Positions 53,759 to 63,308 of a stretch of 64,000 bases of DNA are shown piece by piece. A model generated the notes under the pieces. It was not told the origin of the DNA. It searched no databases and saw only the letters and a list, made by a program, of their open reading frames with translations. The stretch's first letter is position 1. Every line of letters starts with the position of its first letter. The position numbers were made by a program, and so were the translations under genes. The stretch is from Sulfurimonas sp. (lineage in GTDB: Bacteria > Campylobacterota > Campylobacteria > Campylobacterales > Sulfurimonadaceae). Location of the stretch: assembly GCA_013791885.1 (NCBI GenBank), contig VMSZ01000068.1, positions 18,055 through 82,054 on the forward strand, written 5' to 3'.

Positions 53759-54963
53759 ATTTCGTCATCCTTTATACTTTGCGTTTTTAGTATCCAAGTA
53801 TAATAAATAGAAGCTATTAAAAAGCCTAAACCTATCAAGAATGTAATAAATTCCAAAGAGTAACTTTTGGTTGCCAAAAAACCTATCATAAATGATGTAA
53901 ACGCAGCCGAAGATAAAAAGAGCATATCGTTGTAAGCAACAATCCGCCCATAATATTTTTCATCAATATTTTTTTGCAAAAGTGTGTATGTGTAAGACCA
54001 AAGTGTTGTAGTACAGAGTCCAACCAGTACACTTGCCGCAATAGAAAGGTAGAAATTTTCCATAACATAAGCCCAAATCCAAACAGCAACTGCCTGAAAG
54101 ATAAAAACATAAGTGAGCCTTTTATTGTTTATCCAGTTTTTTATAAGCATAGGCCCAATAACCAAACCTACAGCACGGCTGGCATTTAACAAGCCAAGGG
54201 CAAGCGATGTAGCTATAATCCCTGCGTAGTATTTATCTACCATCAAAGCAACCAAAGCATCAAACGCAGTCAAACCTATAAATGAATGTAAAATCATCAA
54301 GTGGATAGCATGCGGATACTTTTTCAAGTATGTAAAAGTATCCCGCATCATCCTTAAAAGATTTTCCTGCGTTTTAAAAACTTCAATTTCCATTTTTAAA
54401 GTAGCCAAGAGATAAACGCCGCTCATAAGCACAAAGGTATCTAAAATAAAGGCTATTTTCACACCCAGCAAATAGACTACAAATCCGCTTATCGCCATAC
54501 CAAAAGTATACGAAAGTGACCAAATAATTGAGTGAATCTCATTTGCTTTTTGCAATTTCGAGCCGGAGAGTATTTTTGGCAACAAAGACATCTCGGCTGT
54601 AAAATAAAAACTCGCTGCCGCCATCTTAATAAATATAAGCGTGTAAAGCAGCCACAAATCAGAAACTTGATTAATAAAAATGAGAAAAAATGTTGTAAAC
54701 ATCTCAAGAGTGATGAGTCCAAGCATCAACTTTTTAGGTTTGAACTTGTCTATAATTACCCCTGAAAATGGTGCTTGAATGACTCCGGCTAAAAAATGTA
54801 TCATTGCAGTAAACGCAACAACTTCAGCTGAAACATTCATACTTAAAAGTAGAGTATAAATAGCAACATTGCTAAACCAGGCACCAAAATATGCTATAAG
54901 CTGAATAGTCGAGAGGCGCTTTAAAACGGGTTCTTTTTGTAATAATTCGATGTAGTCTTTCAT
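53755..54963 (-). CDS. MFS transporter (MFS_3/enterobactin-exporter-like)
   Basis: 12 TM; FSGVIIDKFKPKKLMLGLI, NASRAVGLVIGP. Confidence 0.88.
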   Translation of the reverse strand: MKDYIELLQKEPVLKRLSTIQLIAYFGAWFSNVAIYTLLLSMNVSAEVVAFTAMIHFLAGVIQAPFSGVIIDKFKPKKLMLGLITLEMFTTFFLIFINQVSDLWLLYTLIFIKMAAASFYFTAEMSLLPKILSGSKLQKANEIHSIIWSLSYTFGMAISGFVVYLLGVKIAFILDTFVLMSGVYLLATLKMEIEVFKTQENLLRMMRDTFTYLKKYPHAIHLMILHSFIGLTAFDALVALMVDKYYAGIIATSLALGLLNASRAVGLVIGPMLIKNWINNKRLTYVFIFQAVAVWIWAYVMENFYLSIAASVLVGLCTTTLWSYTYTLLQKNIDEKYYGRIVAYNDMLFLSSAAFTSFMIGFLATKSYSLEFITFLIGLGFLIASIYYTWILKTQSIKDDEI

Positions 54964-55014
54964 GAGTGCAAGAGTATCATAAAATTATATATTTTAAATT
55001 TAGTAAAAAAGTAT

Positions 55015-55041
55015 TAAAGTTATTTTTCTATCTGTCGATTT
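55015..55041 (+). promoter_or_regulatory. putative sigma-28 (FliA) promoter for flaG
   Basis: TAAA (55015-55018) - 17 nt - CGATTT (55036-55041), matching FliA spacing and Campylobacterota -10; followed by GAGGAG SD and flaG ATG. Confidence 0.65.
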
Positions 55042-55076
55042 GGAGTGTAATAATATTCTTTAAAGAGGAGTAAGTC

Positions 55077-55466
55077 ATGGATGGCATAGCAAACGTCGCA
55101 AGACATCAACAATCACAATTAGCTTCACAAGAGACTCAAGGAAGAGCGGCTCAGGATGTTAAACAGCAGGTGCAACAGCCTCAAAATGTTGACGTTGTAA
55201 AACAGATGCAAAAAGATACGACGGCTAGTGCTCAGAAGATTAATTCTAAGGAGCAGGTTGAAGATTTAGTGAAAGAGCTCAATAATGCAATGGCTCCGAT
55301 GAATACGAATCTTAAATTCGGTGTAGATACAAATGATGTATTTTATGTGTCTGTAGTCGAATCTGAAACAAGCAAAATGATTAGAAGATTTCCAGCAGAA
55401 CAAGCTGCAGATTTTTTACCAAAAATGCAAGAAGTCACAGGGATACTGTTTGATTCCAAGGGGTGA
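55077..55466 (+). CDS. flaG: FlaG family flagellar protein
   Basis: LVKELNNAMAPMNTNLKFGVDTNDVFYVSVVESETSKMIRRFPAEQAADFLPKMQEVTGILFDSKG. Confidence 0.9.
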   Translation: MDGIANVARHQQSQLASQETQGRAAQDVKQQVQQPQNVDVVKQMQKDTTASAQKINSKEQVEDLVKELNNAMAPMNTNLKFGVDTNDVFYVSVVESETSKMIRRFPAEQAADFLPKMQEVTGILFDSKG

Positions 55467-55622
55467 TTCGCTCCCTGAAATCAAACCTTCTGGTATGCTT
55501 AGTTTTGCAACACCTTGATTGTATTTTTTTAAACACCTACAAAATTCATTCCTTATAAGAATCCCCTCACTTCTTTTTCGTTATAATCGCGGTAATTATT
55601 TCTCTAGCAAAGGGTTTTTTAT

Positions 55623-56867
55623 ATGAAAAAAGAAGTTAAAAAAGTAGTTTTAGCCTACTCTGGTGGATTAGACACCAGCGTTATTCTTAAATGGCTACAA
55701 GATGAGTACAAGGCTGAAGTCATTACATTTACAGCGGACTTGGGACAAGGTGAAGATGTTGAACCGGCACGTCAAAAAGCACTTGACAATGGTATTAAAC
55801 CTGAAAATATTTTTATTCTTGATGTACAAGAAGAGTTTGTAAAAGATTATGTTTTCCCTATGTTTAGAGCAAATGCCATCTATGAAGGCGAGTACCTTCT
55901 CGGCACTTCTATTGCCAGACCTTTAATCGCTAAAAAACAGATTGAGATTGCAGCCAAAATGGGCGCTGATGCAGTAAGCCACGGTGCTACCGGAAAAGGA
56001 AATGACCAAGTAAGATTTGAACTTGGCTACCTGGGTCTAAATCCTGACATTACTGTTATTGCACCTTGGAGAGAGTGGGACTTAAACTCAAGAGAAAAAC
56101 TTTTAGCTTATGCAAGAGAACATGGAATTAAAATAGACCAAAAGCATTTAGATGCAAATGGAAATCCTACAGTAAGCCCTTATTCTATGGATGCCAACCT
56201 TCTTCATATTTCTTATGAAGGTCTACACTTAGAAAATCCAATGAATGAGCCAGAAGAGTCAATGTGGTTATGGACTACCTCTCCAGAGAAAGCTCCAGAT
56301 CAAAAAGAATATATCACTATTGGGTATAAAAATGGCGATCCTATCTCTGTAAACGGTCAAGAGATGTCTCCGGCTACTCTTCTTAGAACACTAAACGAGT
56401 ATGGAAACAAGCACGGTATAGGCCGTGTTGATATCGTTGAGAACCGTTTTGTCGGTATGAAAGCACGTGGATGTTATGAAACTCCGGGCGGGACTATCAT
56501 GCTTAAAGCTCACCGCGCAATTGAGTCAATCTGTCTCGACCGCGAAGAAGCACATATGAAAGATGGCATGATTGCAAAATATTCTGAACTTATCTACAAT
56601 GGTTTTTGGTTTACTCCTGAGAGAGAAATGATGCAAGCGGCAATTGATATTACTCAAAAATATGTTCAAGGGACTGTGAAACTCAAACTTTACAAAGGAA
56701 ATGTAGAAGTTGTAGGCCGCGAATCAGATATGTCTTTATACTCTGAAGCGCACTCAACATTCGAAGAAGATGAAGTTTACAATCAAAAAGATGCAGAAGG
56801 CTTTATCAGACTCAATGCGCTTAGAAGAATTATCGCCGGTAAAAAAAGAAATCACTTAAATAAATAA
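55623..56867 (+). CDS. argG: argininosuccinate synthase
   Basis: [34 protein letters not shown]. Confidence 0.98.
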   Translation: MKKEVKKVVLAYSGGLDTSVILKWLQDEYKAEVITFTADLGQGEDVEPARQKALDNGIKPENIFILDVQEEFVKDYVFPMFRANAIYEGEYLLGTSIARPLIAKKQIEIAAKMGADAVSHGATGKGNDQVRFELGYLGLNPDITVIAPWREWDLNSREKLLAYAREHGIKIDQKHLDANGNPTVSPYSMDANLLHISYEGLHLENPMNEPEESMWLWTTSPEKAPDQKEYITIGYKNGDPISVNGQEMSPATLLRTLNEYGNKHGIGRVDIVENRFVGMKARGCYETPGGTIMLKAHRAIESICLDREEAHMKDGMIAKYSELIYNGFWFTPEREMMQAAIDITQKYVQGTVKLKLYKGNVEVVGRESDMSLYSEAHSTFEEDEVYNQKDAEGFIRLNALRRIIAGKKRNHLNK

Positions 56868-56879
56868 AAAGGATAAAAA

Positions 56880-57617
56880 ATGAGCATTATCAAAATTGAC
56901 ATGAATTCACCTGAATTTCAGGCAGAGATGGAAAAAACTATTAAGTTTACAGATAAAGTTGTAAAGCAATTTAACTGGGAGTACAACCCTCAGGCAGAGA
57001 TAAATGAGGGTGTTCAAATGGGTCTTGCCAGAAACAAGATGATGTACAACAAACGTTTTTGTCCTTGTTTTATGGTTGAAGTTGTGGATGAAAAACCAAG
57101 AAGTGTTGAAGACAGAATCTGCCCTTGTAAACCTGCGTTAGAACATGAGATTCCAGAAGAAGGTGTTTGTCACTGTCAAATATTTTGTACGCCTGAGTTT
57201 GCAGCAGCCAAACGAATTGAGCTTGGAATGGAAGAAGCTGTTCATACACACTCACGCGGTTTAACTAAAGAGGAGTGTGCATCTTTAGTCAGTCAAAGTG
57301 AAATTGATGGTGATGAGATGATGGCTCTCCTTGAAGCAAGAGAACTTGGAATGGTTGATTTTAAACTTGTAGATGTTCGTGAGCATATGGAATGGCAAAT
57401 GGGTCACATTAAAGGAGCAGATGCTCTTGTGCCTACAAGTAGTTTCTTCCAAACGCTTGATGAAGCAAAATTAGATAAAAATGAAAATATCATTCTTTAT
57501 TGTCATGTTGGTAGCAGAAGCGCACACTGTGCAAGAATTCTTGGCGATATGGGATACAAAAAAATAGGAAACTTAACTCACGGTATCGTTTCTTACGGCG
57601 GTGAAAAAGAAAGATAA
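56880..57617 (+). CDS. ferredoxin-thioredoxin reductase catalytic chain-like domain fused to rhodanese
   Basis: FTR cysteines RFCPCF...ICPCKP...CHCQIFC followed by rhodanese FKLVDVREHMEWQMGHIKGA...NIILYCHVGSRSAHCARIL. Confidence 0.88.
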   Translation: MSIIKIDMNSPEFQAEMEKTIKFTDKVVKQFNWEYNPQAEINEGVQMGLARNKMMYNKRFCPCFMVEVVDEKPRSVEDRICPCKPALEHEIPEEGVCHCQIFCTPEFAAAKRIELGMEEAVHTHSRGLTKEECASLVSQSEIDGDEMMALLEARELGMVDFKLVDVREHMEWQMGHIKGADALVPTSSFFQTLDEAKLDKNENIILYCHVGSRSAHCARILGDMGYKKIGNLTHGIVSYGGEKER

Positions 57618-57660
57618 TCGCATTCGTGCGAAAAGTTTAGATGGCAATTTTTTTGCCATC
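57618..57660 (+). terminator. tandem hairpins between FTR-rhodanese gene and rplI
   Basis: TCGCA-TTCG-TGCGA (57618-57631) and GATGGCAA-ttttt-TTGCCATC (57640-57660). Confidence 0.5.
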
Positions 57661-57682
57661 ATGATTAAATCAAGGAATAATA

Positions 57683-58129
57683 ATGAAAGTACTTTTAATA
57701 AAAGATGTAAAAAGCTTAGGTAAAGCTGGTGAAGTTAAAGAAGTAAAAGACGGCTACGGAAAAAACTTTCTTATTGGCAAAGGCTTCGCAAAACATGCTA
57801 CTGCTGACATTCTGGCACAACATGCCAAAGATGAAGCAGAAGCAGCAAAAAATTTAGCTGATGAAATAACTTTACTTAAAGAGTTGGCGGTAAAATTAGA
57901 TAAAGCTGAAATAATAATTACAAAACCTCTTGGAGACAATGGACATCTTTTTGGTTCGATTACAAAAGATGATGTTGCACATGCCCTTCTAGAGCAGCAT
58001 AATATAGAAATAGACAAAAAGCACATAACAGACAAAGTTGCTCTTAAAACTGTTGGTGAACATGAGCTGGATTTAAAACTTGGTCATGGAATTCATGCAG
58101 TACTTCATGTGGATATTCAAGGAGAATAG
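57683..58129 (+). CDS. rplI: 50S ribosomal protein L9
   Basis: MKVLLIKDVKSLGKAGEVKEVKDGYGKNFLIGKGFA. Confidence 0.98.
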   Translation: MKVLLIKDVKSLGKAGEVKEVKDGYGKNFLIGKGFAKHATADILAQHAKDEAEAAKNLADEITLLKELAVKLDKAEIIITKPLGDNGHLFGSITKDDVAHALLEQHNIEIDKKHITDKVALKTVGEHELDLKLGHGIHAVLHVDIQGE

Positions 58130-58223
58130 TAAAATATGTCCTATTTTATCTCGCCTCTAGGTGTAGCTTCAGTGAGAGGAATTTTTCAAAGAATTCACTT
58201 CTTTGAAAAAGGAGACAAACAAA

Positions 58224-58754
58224 GTGTTTGATGCAACTACCATACTTGCCTATAAAGGCAAAAATAAAGCTGTTATAGGTGGAGATGGGCAGGTAACTTT
58301 TGGAGACTCAGTTCTCAAAGGTAATGCAACAAAAATCCGTACTCTGCACCAAGGGAAAATCCTTGCCGGTTTTGCCGGCAGTACTGCAGATGCATTTAAC
58401 CTTTTTGAAATGTTTGAACAATTTTTAGAAGATAAAAAGGGTGATTTGCTCAAGTCTGTTATAGAGTTTTCCAAAGCCTGGAGAAAAGACAAGGTTCTTC
58501 GCAGACTTGAAGCTATGATGATTGTTCTAAATAAAGACCACATATTTATCCTCACTGGAAACGGTGATGTCGTTGAACCCGAGGATGGAGAAATAGCTTC
58601 TATTGGGAGCGGTGGCAACTATGCAATTTCAGCTGCGCGCGCACTCAAAAAGCATGCGGTTTTAGATGAAGAGGAACTTGTAAAAGAGAGCCTTCACATT
58701 GCTGCAGATTTATGTATCTACACAAACCACAATATAAAAATTCTCACTCTCTAG
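58224..58754 (+). CDS. hslV: ATP-dependent protease subunit HslV
   Basis: GTG start with [35 protein letters not shown]...[18 protein letters not shown]; track start at 58203 rejected. Confidence 0.94.
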   Translation: MFDATTILAYKGKNKAVIGGDGQVTFGDSVLKGNATKIRTLHQGKILAGFAGSTADAFNLFEMFEQFLEDKKGDLLKSVIEFSKAWRKDKVLRRLEAMMIVLNKDHIFILTGNGDVVEPEDGEIASIGSGGNYAISAARALKKHAVLDEEELVKESLHIAADLCIYTNHNIKILTL

Positions 58755-58765
58755 GAAAAGAACTC

Positions 58766-60094
58766 ATGAACTTAACACCAAAAGAGATCGTTGCATTTTT
58801 AGACCAGTATGTTATCTCTCAAGAAAATGCAAAAAAGACCATTGCTCTAGCCCTTAGAACCCGCTATAGAAGAATGCAACTCTCTCCAGAACTTCAAAAC
58901 GAAATCATGCCAAAGAACATTCTGATGATTGGTTCAACCGGAGTTGGAAAAACAGAAATTTCTCGTAGACTTGCAAAAATGATGAAGGTTCCTTTCATTA
59001 AAGTAGAAGCTAGCAAATATACAGAAGTCGGCTTTGTAGGTCGTGATGTGGAGTCTATGATTCGTGATTTAGTGGTGAATTCCATCTCAATTGTAAAAGC
59101 AGAAAAAGAAGAAGAAAACAGAGAGAAAATTGAAAACTATGTCTTAAATAAAATAGTTGAAAAACTTGTCCCTCCTCTTCCTTTAGGTGCAAGTGAAAGT
59201 AAAAAAGATGATTATCAGACTCTTCTGTCCGCAATGGAAAAGAGGGTTGAATCTGGCGAAATGGATGACAAAATTATTGAAATTGAATTCGATAAAGTAA
59301 ATATTGAATTTAACGACACAAACATGCCTCCTGAAATGGCTAAAGTGCAAGAGAGCTTTTCTAAAATATTTTCAACTATGAGTAAAGAAGACTCTAAAAA
59401 AGAAGTAACTGTAAAAGATGCAAAGTCTATGCTCAAACTTGAATCCACGAACAAACTTTTAGACATGACCAACATAAATGCAGAAGCACTTAGACGTGCC
59501 GAAGATGGCGGGATTATATTTTTGGATGAGATTGACAAAATAGCACTGAGTGAAAAATCTCAGGGCAGAAATGACCCAAGTAAAGAAGGCGTACAACGCG
59601 ACCTACTCCCAATTGTAGAGGGCAGCAGTGTAACTACTAAATATGGAGTTATCAACACAGACCATATTCTCTTCATTGCTGCAGGTGCATTTCATGTCAG
59701 TAAGCCAAGCGACTTAATTCCTGAACTTCAAGGAAGATTTCCACTCAGAGTAGAACTCGAAGCTCTGACAGAAGAGACGCTCTACCAAATACTTACACAA
59801 ACGCAAAACTCACTCTTAAAACAGTACGAAGCACTTTTAAGCGCAGAAGATGTCACTCTTAAGTTTGATGATGAAGCCATCAGAGCTATAGCACAGCTTT
59901 CTCATCGTGCGAATGAGATAACAGAAGATATAGGTGCAAGACGCTTACATACTGTTTTGGAAAAAGTTTTAGAAGACATCAGTTTTGATGCAGATGAGCA
60001 TAAAGGTGAAGAATTTACCGTTACAGCCAAACTCGTTCATGACAAACTCGATCTTGTAGTCCAAAACGAAGACCTCTCCAGATATATACTATAA
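58766..60094 (+). CDS. hslU: HslUV protease ATPase subunit HslU
   Basis: MNLTPKEIVAFLDQYVISQENAKKTIALALRTRYRR, GSTGVGKTEISRRLAK; internal ATG 58766 preferred. Confidence 0.96.
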   Translation: MNLTPKEIVAFLDQYVISQENAKKTIALALRTRYRRMQLSPELQNEIMPKNILMIGSTGVGKTEISRRLAKMMKVPFIKVEASKYTEVGFVGRDVESMIRDLVVNSISIVKAEKEEENREKIENYVLNKIVEKLVPPLPLGASESKKDDYQTLLSAMEKRVESGEMDDKIIEIEFDKVNIEFNDTNMPPEMAKVQESFSKIFSTMSKEDSKKEVTVKDAKSMLKLESTNKLLDMTNINAEALRRAEDGGIIFLDEIDKIALSEKSQGRNDPSKEGVQRDLLPIVEGSSVTTKYGVINTDHILFIAAGAFHVSKPSDLIPELQGRFPLRVELEALTEETLYQILTQTQNSLLKQYEALLSAEDVTLKFDDEAIRAIAQLSHRANEITEDIGARRLHTVLEKVLEDISFDADEHKGEEFTVTAKLVHDKLDLVVQNEDLSRYIL

Positions 60095-60119
60095 CAAACT
60101 CATTCAAAGGCGTATACAG

Positions 60120-61031
60120 ATGAACAAAAACAACACGCAAGAAACTACTAGAAGTGGTTTCGTCTCTCTCATAGGCCGTCCAAACGCAGGTAAAAGTACA
60201 CTTATGAATTCACTTTTAGGTGAAAACATTGCCATGGTTTCCCAAAAAGCAAACGCGACACGAAAACGCTCAAACGCCATCGTTATGCATAACAATAATC
60301 AAATTATATTTGTTGATACACCTGGTATTCACGAGAGAGAGAAAGTACTAAATCAGTTTATGCTTGATGAAGCACTCAAAGCTATGGGTGATTGTGATTT
60401 AATTGTCTATCTCGCTCCTATTACAGATTCCACTGAACATTATGAAAAATTTTTAAAACTTAATAATGGCCGTGTAAAACATATTATAGTTCTAAGCAAA
60501 ATAGATCAGGTAACTCAAGAAAAACTCTTTAAACGTATTTCCTCGTACAATCAGTTCTCGGATCAGTTTGAAGCACTTATTCCTATAGCAGTTCCTAAAA
60601 AAATAGGCCACAAAGACCTTCTTGAAACAATAGCTAAAAATTTACCGGAGTCCCCTTATCTTTTTAATCCGGAAGATTTAACAAGTGAGCTTGTACGTGA
60701 TATCTATGCAGGCTTTATCCGTGAGGCAATCTTTGAAAATGTCAGCGACGAAATTCCTTATGAGTCAGATGTTTTAATAGACAAAATAGAAGAGAAAAAA
60801 GGTTTAGATAAAATCTATGCAACTATTATTATAGAAAAAGAGTCTCAAAAAGGAATTATTATCGGTAAAGGCGGAGAGTCTATAAAACGTATTGGTAAAT
60901 ATGCTAGAGAGAAAATAGAATTTTTAAGTGGACAAAAGGCCTATCTTGAACTTCAGGTAAGCGTCAAGAAGGGCTGGACAAAAGACAAGGCTTATCTAAA
61001 AGAGATAGGATATGAGAATGAAGAAAACTAA
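60120..61031 (+). CDS. era: GTPase Era
   Basis: SLIGRPNAGKSTLMNSLLGE, KH domain IIIGKGGESIKRIGKYAREKIE. Confidence 0.96.
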   Translation: MNKNNTQETTRSGFVSLIGRPNAGKSTLMNSLLGENIAMVSQKANATRKRSNAIVMHNNNQIIFVDTPGIHEREKVLNQFMLDEALKAMGDCDLIVYLAPITDSTEHYEKFLKLNNGRVKHIIVLSKIDQVTQEKLFKRISSYNQFSDQFEALIPIAVPKKIGHKDLLETIAKNLPESPYLFNPEDLTSELVRDIYAGFIREAIFENVSDEIPYESDVLIDKIEEKKGLDKIYATIIIEKESQKGIIIGKGGESIKRIGKYAREKIEFLSGQKAYLELQVSVKKGWTKDKAYLKEIGYENEEN

Positions 61032-62013
61032 GACAGGGGCTGTTTTAAAGAGTATTTTAATTATCTTATGTTCTCAAGTTGTGCTAAACGCTAATGATTC
61101 TCTGAATAATTATAGAATCAACGGCATAGATAATATTGCGAAGATGATGGATGAAGAACTAACCAAAGAGAGTTATTGGAGTGAATACCTTAAAGACAAA
61201 GATACAAGATTTGGGTTTATAGAAGAGTATTCAAGTATTCTTACCTGCGACAAAGACAGATCTACTCTTGCTTTATATGTCAGAAATAAAGATAATAAAT
61301 ATGAATTTGTTAAAGAACACAATGCTTTTACAGGAAAGAATAACGGTGACAAAGTTCAAGAAGGAGATTTAAAAACTCCTGTGGGCATCTACAGAATAGT
61401 TGAAAAACTCTCCAAAGAAACAAATTTAGACTCATTTTACGGCCCCTTGGCATTTGTCACTTCATATCCGAATATTTATGACAGATATCAGGGTAAAAAT
61501 GGGCATGGCATTTGGATACATGGAGTCCCTACAGAACAAGAGCGAGATACGTACACCAAAGGTTGTATTGCTATTGAAAATGACAGTATTGAGTGTTTGA
61601 ACAGAAAAATCAATTATGCAGAGACACTCTTAATCATCAACAACAAAAAAGTAGAAGAAAACCCTCCAAAAGAAGTTTTAGCATCCCTGCTCTCTGAATT
61701 GTTTAAATGGAGATATGCTTGGATTTACAGCGATACATCAAGCTACCTTGATTTTTACACACAAAATTTTGTAAGAGATGATGGAATGAACTATGAGGAG
61801 TTCAAAAATTATAAAATGCGAGTTTTTCAAAAAGATGAAAAAAAGACAATTGTTTTTCAAAACATAAGCATAGTGCCCTACCCAAATAATGAGAATGTTT
61901 TTAAAATAACTTTTAAAGAGCATTACAGATCGGATTCTTTTAAATTCAGCGGAGATAAGTCGCTTATGGTAAAACTAGAAGATAATAAAATGAAAATATT
62001 TACAGAGCAATAG
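61012..62013 (+). CDS. Csd6/Pgp2-type L,D-carboxypeptidase (YkuD fold + NTF2-like C-terminal domain)
   Basis: GHGIWIHGVPTEQERDTYTKGCIAIEND catalytic His/Cys; C-terminal NTF2-like region; follows era as csd6 (HP0518) does in H. pylori. Confidence 0.88.
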   Translation: MRMKKTKTGAVLKSILIILCSQVVLNANDSLNNYRINGIDNIAKMMDEELTKESYWSEYLKDKDTRFGFIEEYSSILTCDKDRSTLALYVRNKDNKYEFVKEHNAFTGKNNGDKVQEGDLKTPVGIYRIVEKLSKETNLDSFYGPLAFVTSYPNIYDRYQGKNGHGIWIHGVPTEQERDTYTKGCIAIENDSIECLNRKINYAETLLIINNKKVEENPPKEVLASLLSELFKWRYAWIYSDTSSYLDFYTQNFVRDDGMNYEEFKNYKMRVFQKDEKKTIVFQNISIVPYPNNENVFKITFKEHYRSDSFKFSGDKSLMVKLEDNKMKIFTEQ

Positions 62014-63297
62014 ATGAAATTTCTCTTGCTTCTCATACTTGCGTTTAATTCTCTTTTTGCAACAGTCCAACTTATAAAAAAAGAGAATCCAGACTCAAAT
62101 ACAACACTCCTTGTTATAGGTGGCATACACGGCGATGAGCCGGGAGGATACTTCGCCGCATCTATTCTTAGTTCACACTATGAAATTCAATCAAAAAACT
62201 TATGGATAGTACCAAACCTCAATAAAGAGAGTATTCAAAAAAATTCACGCGGTATATATGGGGATATGAATAGAAAATTCTCAGTGATTGATGCCCATGA
62301 TAATGACAAACAAACTGTAGAAGAAATAAAAAAAATAATTTTGGAAAAAAATGTTTCATTAGTCTTAAACTTGCATGATGGACATGGTTTTTATAGAAAA
62401 GAGAAACAGGGAAATATCTTTAATCCAAACGCATGGGGACAAACATGTGTTATTGACCAGTGTAAACTTAAAGAAAATCAGCCTTTTGGAGATTTAAACG
62501 AAATTGCTTCTACAGTCAAAAAGAACTTAAACAAACAACTCTTACAAAACCATCACAGTTTCGATGTCAAAAATACTAATACAAAATTTGAAGATGAAGC
62601 GATGCAACTCTCACTGACTTACTTTGCTGTAACAAACAACAAACCTGCGTTTGCTATTGAAAGCAGTAAAAACTTATCTTCTTTAAGTCAAAAAGTTTTT
62701 TATCAACTCCTCGCTATAGAAGAATTTATGAAAATAATGAATATTTCCTATATAAGACAATTTGATTTTAATGAGACTGAGATAGCTAAAATTATAGAAA
62801 ACTATGGTTTTTTAAACATAAATAATAACATTTCTCTAAATCTAAATCAAATCAAAAAATCTTTAAGCTACATTCCGATAAAATCAACAGACAATCTCTT
62901 TTGTTTTTCCCATCCCTTAGGTGAGATAAGAGACCTTAGAGGGGAAGTCGCGATTTATATCGCAAATAAAGAAGTGGCAGTACTTAGGCCTCAATACTTT
63001 ACAATATCTGAACAATGTCCAGATAAATATGAAGTTGAGATTGATGGAAATGTTACTTTTATAGAAAAAGCTTCATATTTTTCTATAACTGACGATTTTA
63101 AGGTATTAACTCAGCAGGGTCTTCGAGTTAACGTTATCGGTTACTCATCTGCAGGTGTTGTGAATGAGAGTGGGATACTTTTAAATCTGGGAAACATAGG
63201 TGAAAATTTTTCACTTGATGATGAAAAAAAAGTTTACAGAGTAGAGCTTTACAAAAATGATGAATTTTGCACCATGTTAATGGCCAAATTCAAATAG
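62014..63297 (+). CDS. Csd4/Pgp1-type M14 D,L-carboxypeptidase
   Basis: VIGGIHGDEPGGYFAASIL zinc motif, VLNLHDGHGFYRK, signal peptide MKFLLLLILAFNSLFA. Confidence 0.85.
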   Translation: MKFLLLLILAFNSLFATVQLIKKENPDSNTTLLVIGGIHGDEPGGYFAASILSSHYEIQSKNLWIVPNLNKESIQKNSRGIYGDMNRKFSVIDAHDNDKQTVEEIKKIILEKNVSLVLNLHDGHGFYRKEKQGNIFNPNAWGQTCVIDQCKLKENQPFGDLNEIASTVKKNLNKQLLQNHHSFDVKNTNTKFEDEAMQLSLTYFAVTNNKPAFAIESSKNLSSLSQKVFYQLLAIEEFMKIMNISYIRQFDFNETEIAKIIENYGFLNINNNISLNLNQIKKSLSYIPIKSTDNLFCFSHPLGEIRDLRGEVAIYIANKEVAVLRPQYFTISEQCPDKYEVEIDGNVTFIEKASYFSITDDFKVLTQQGLRVNVIGYSSAGVVNESGILLNLGNIGENFSLDDEKKVYRVELYKNDEFCTMLMAKFK

Positions 63298-63308
63298 GAT
63301 TATAGTTA

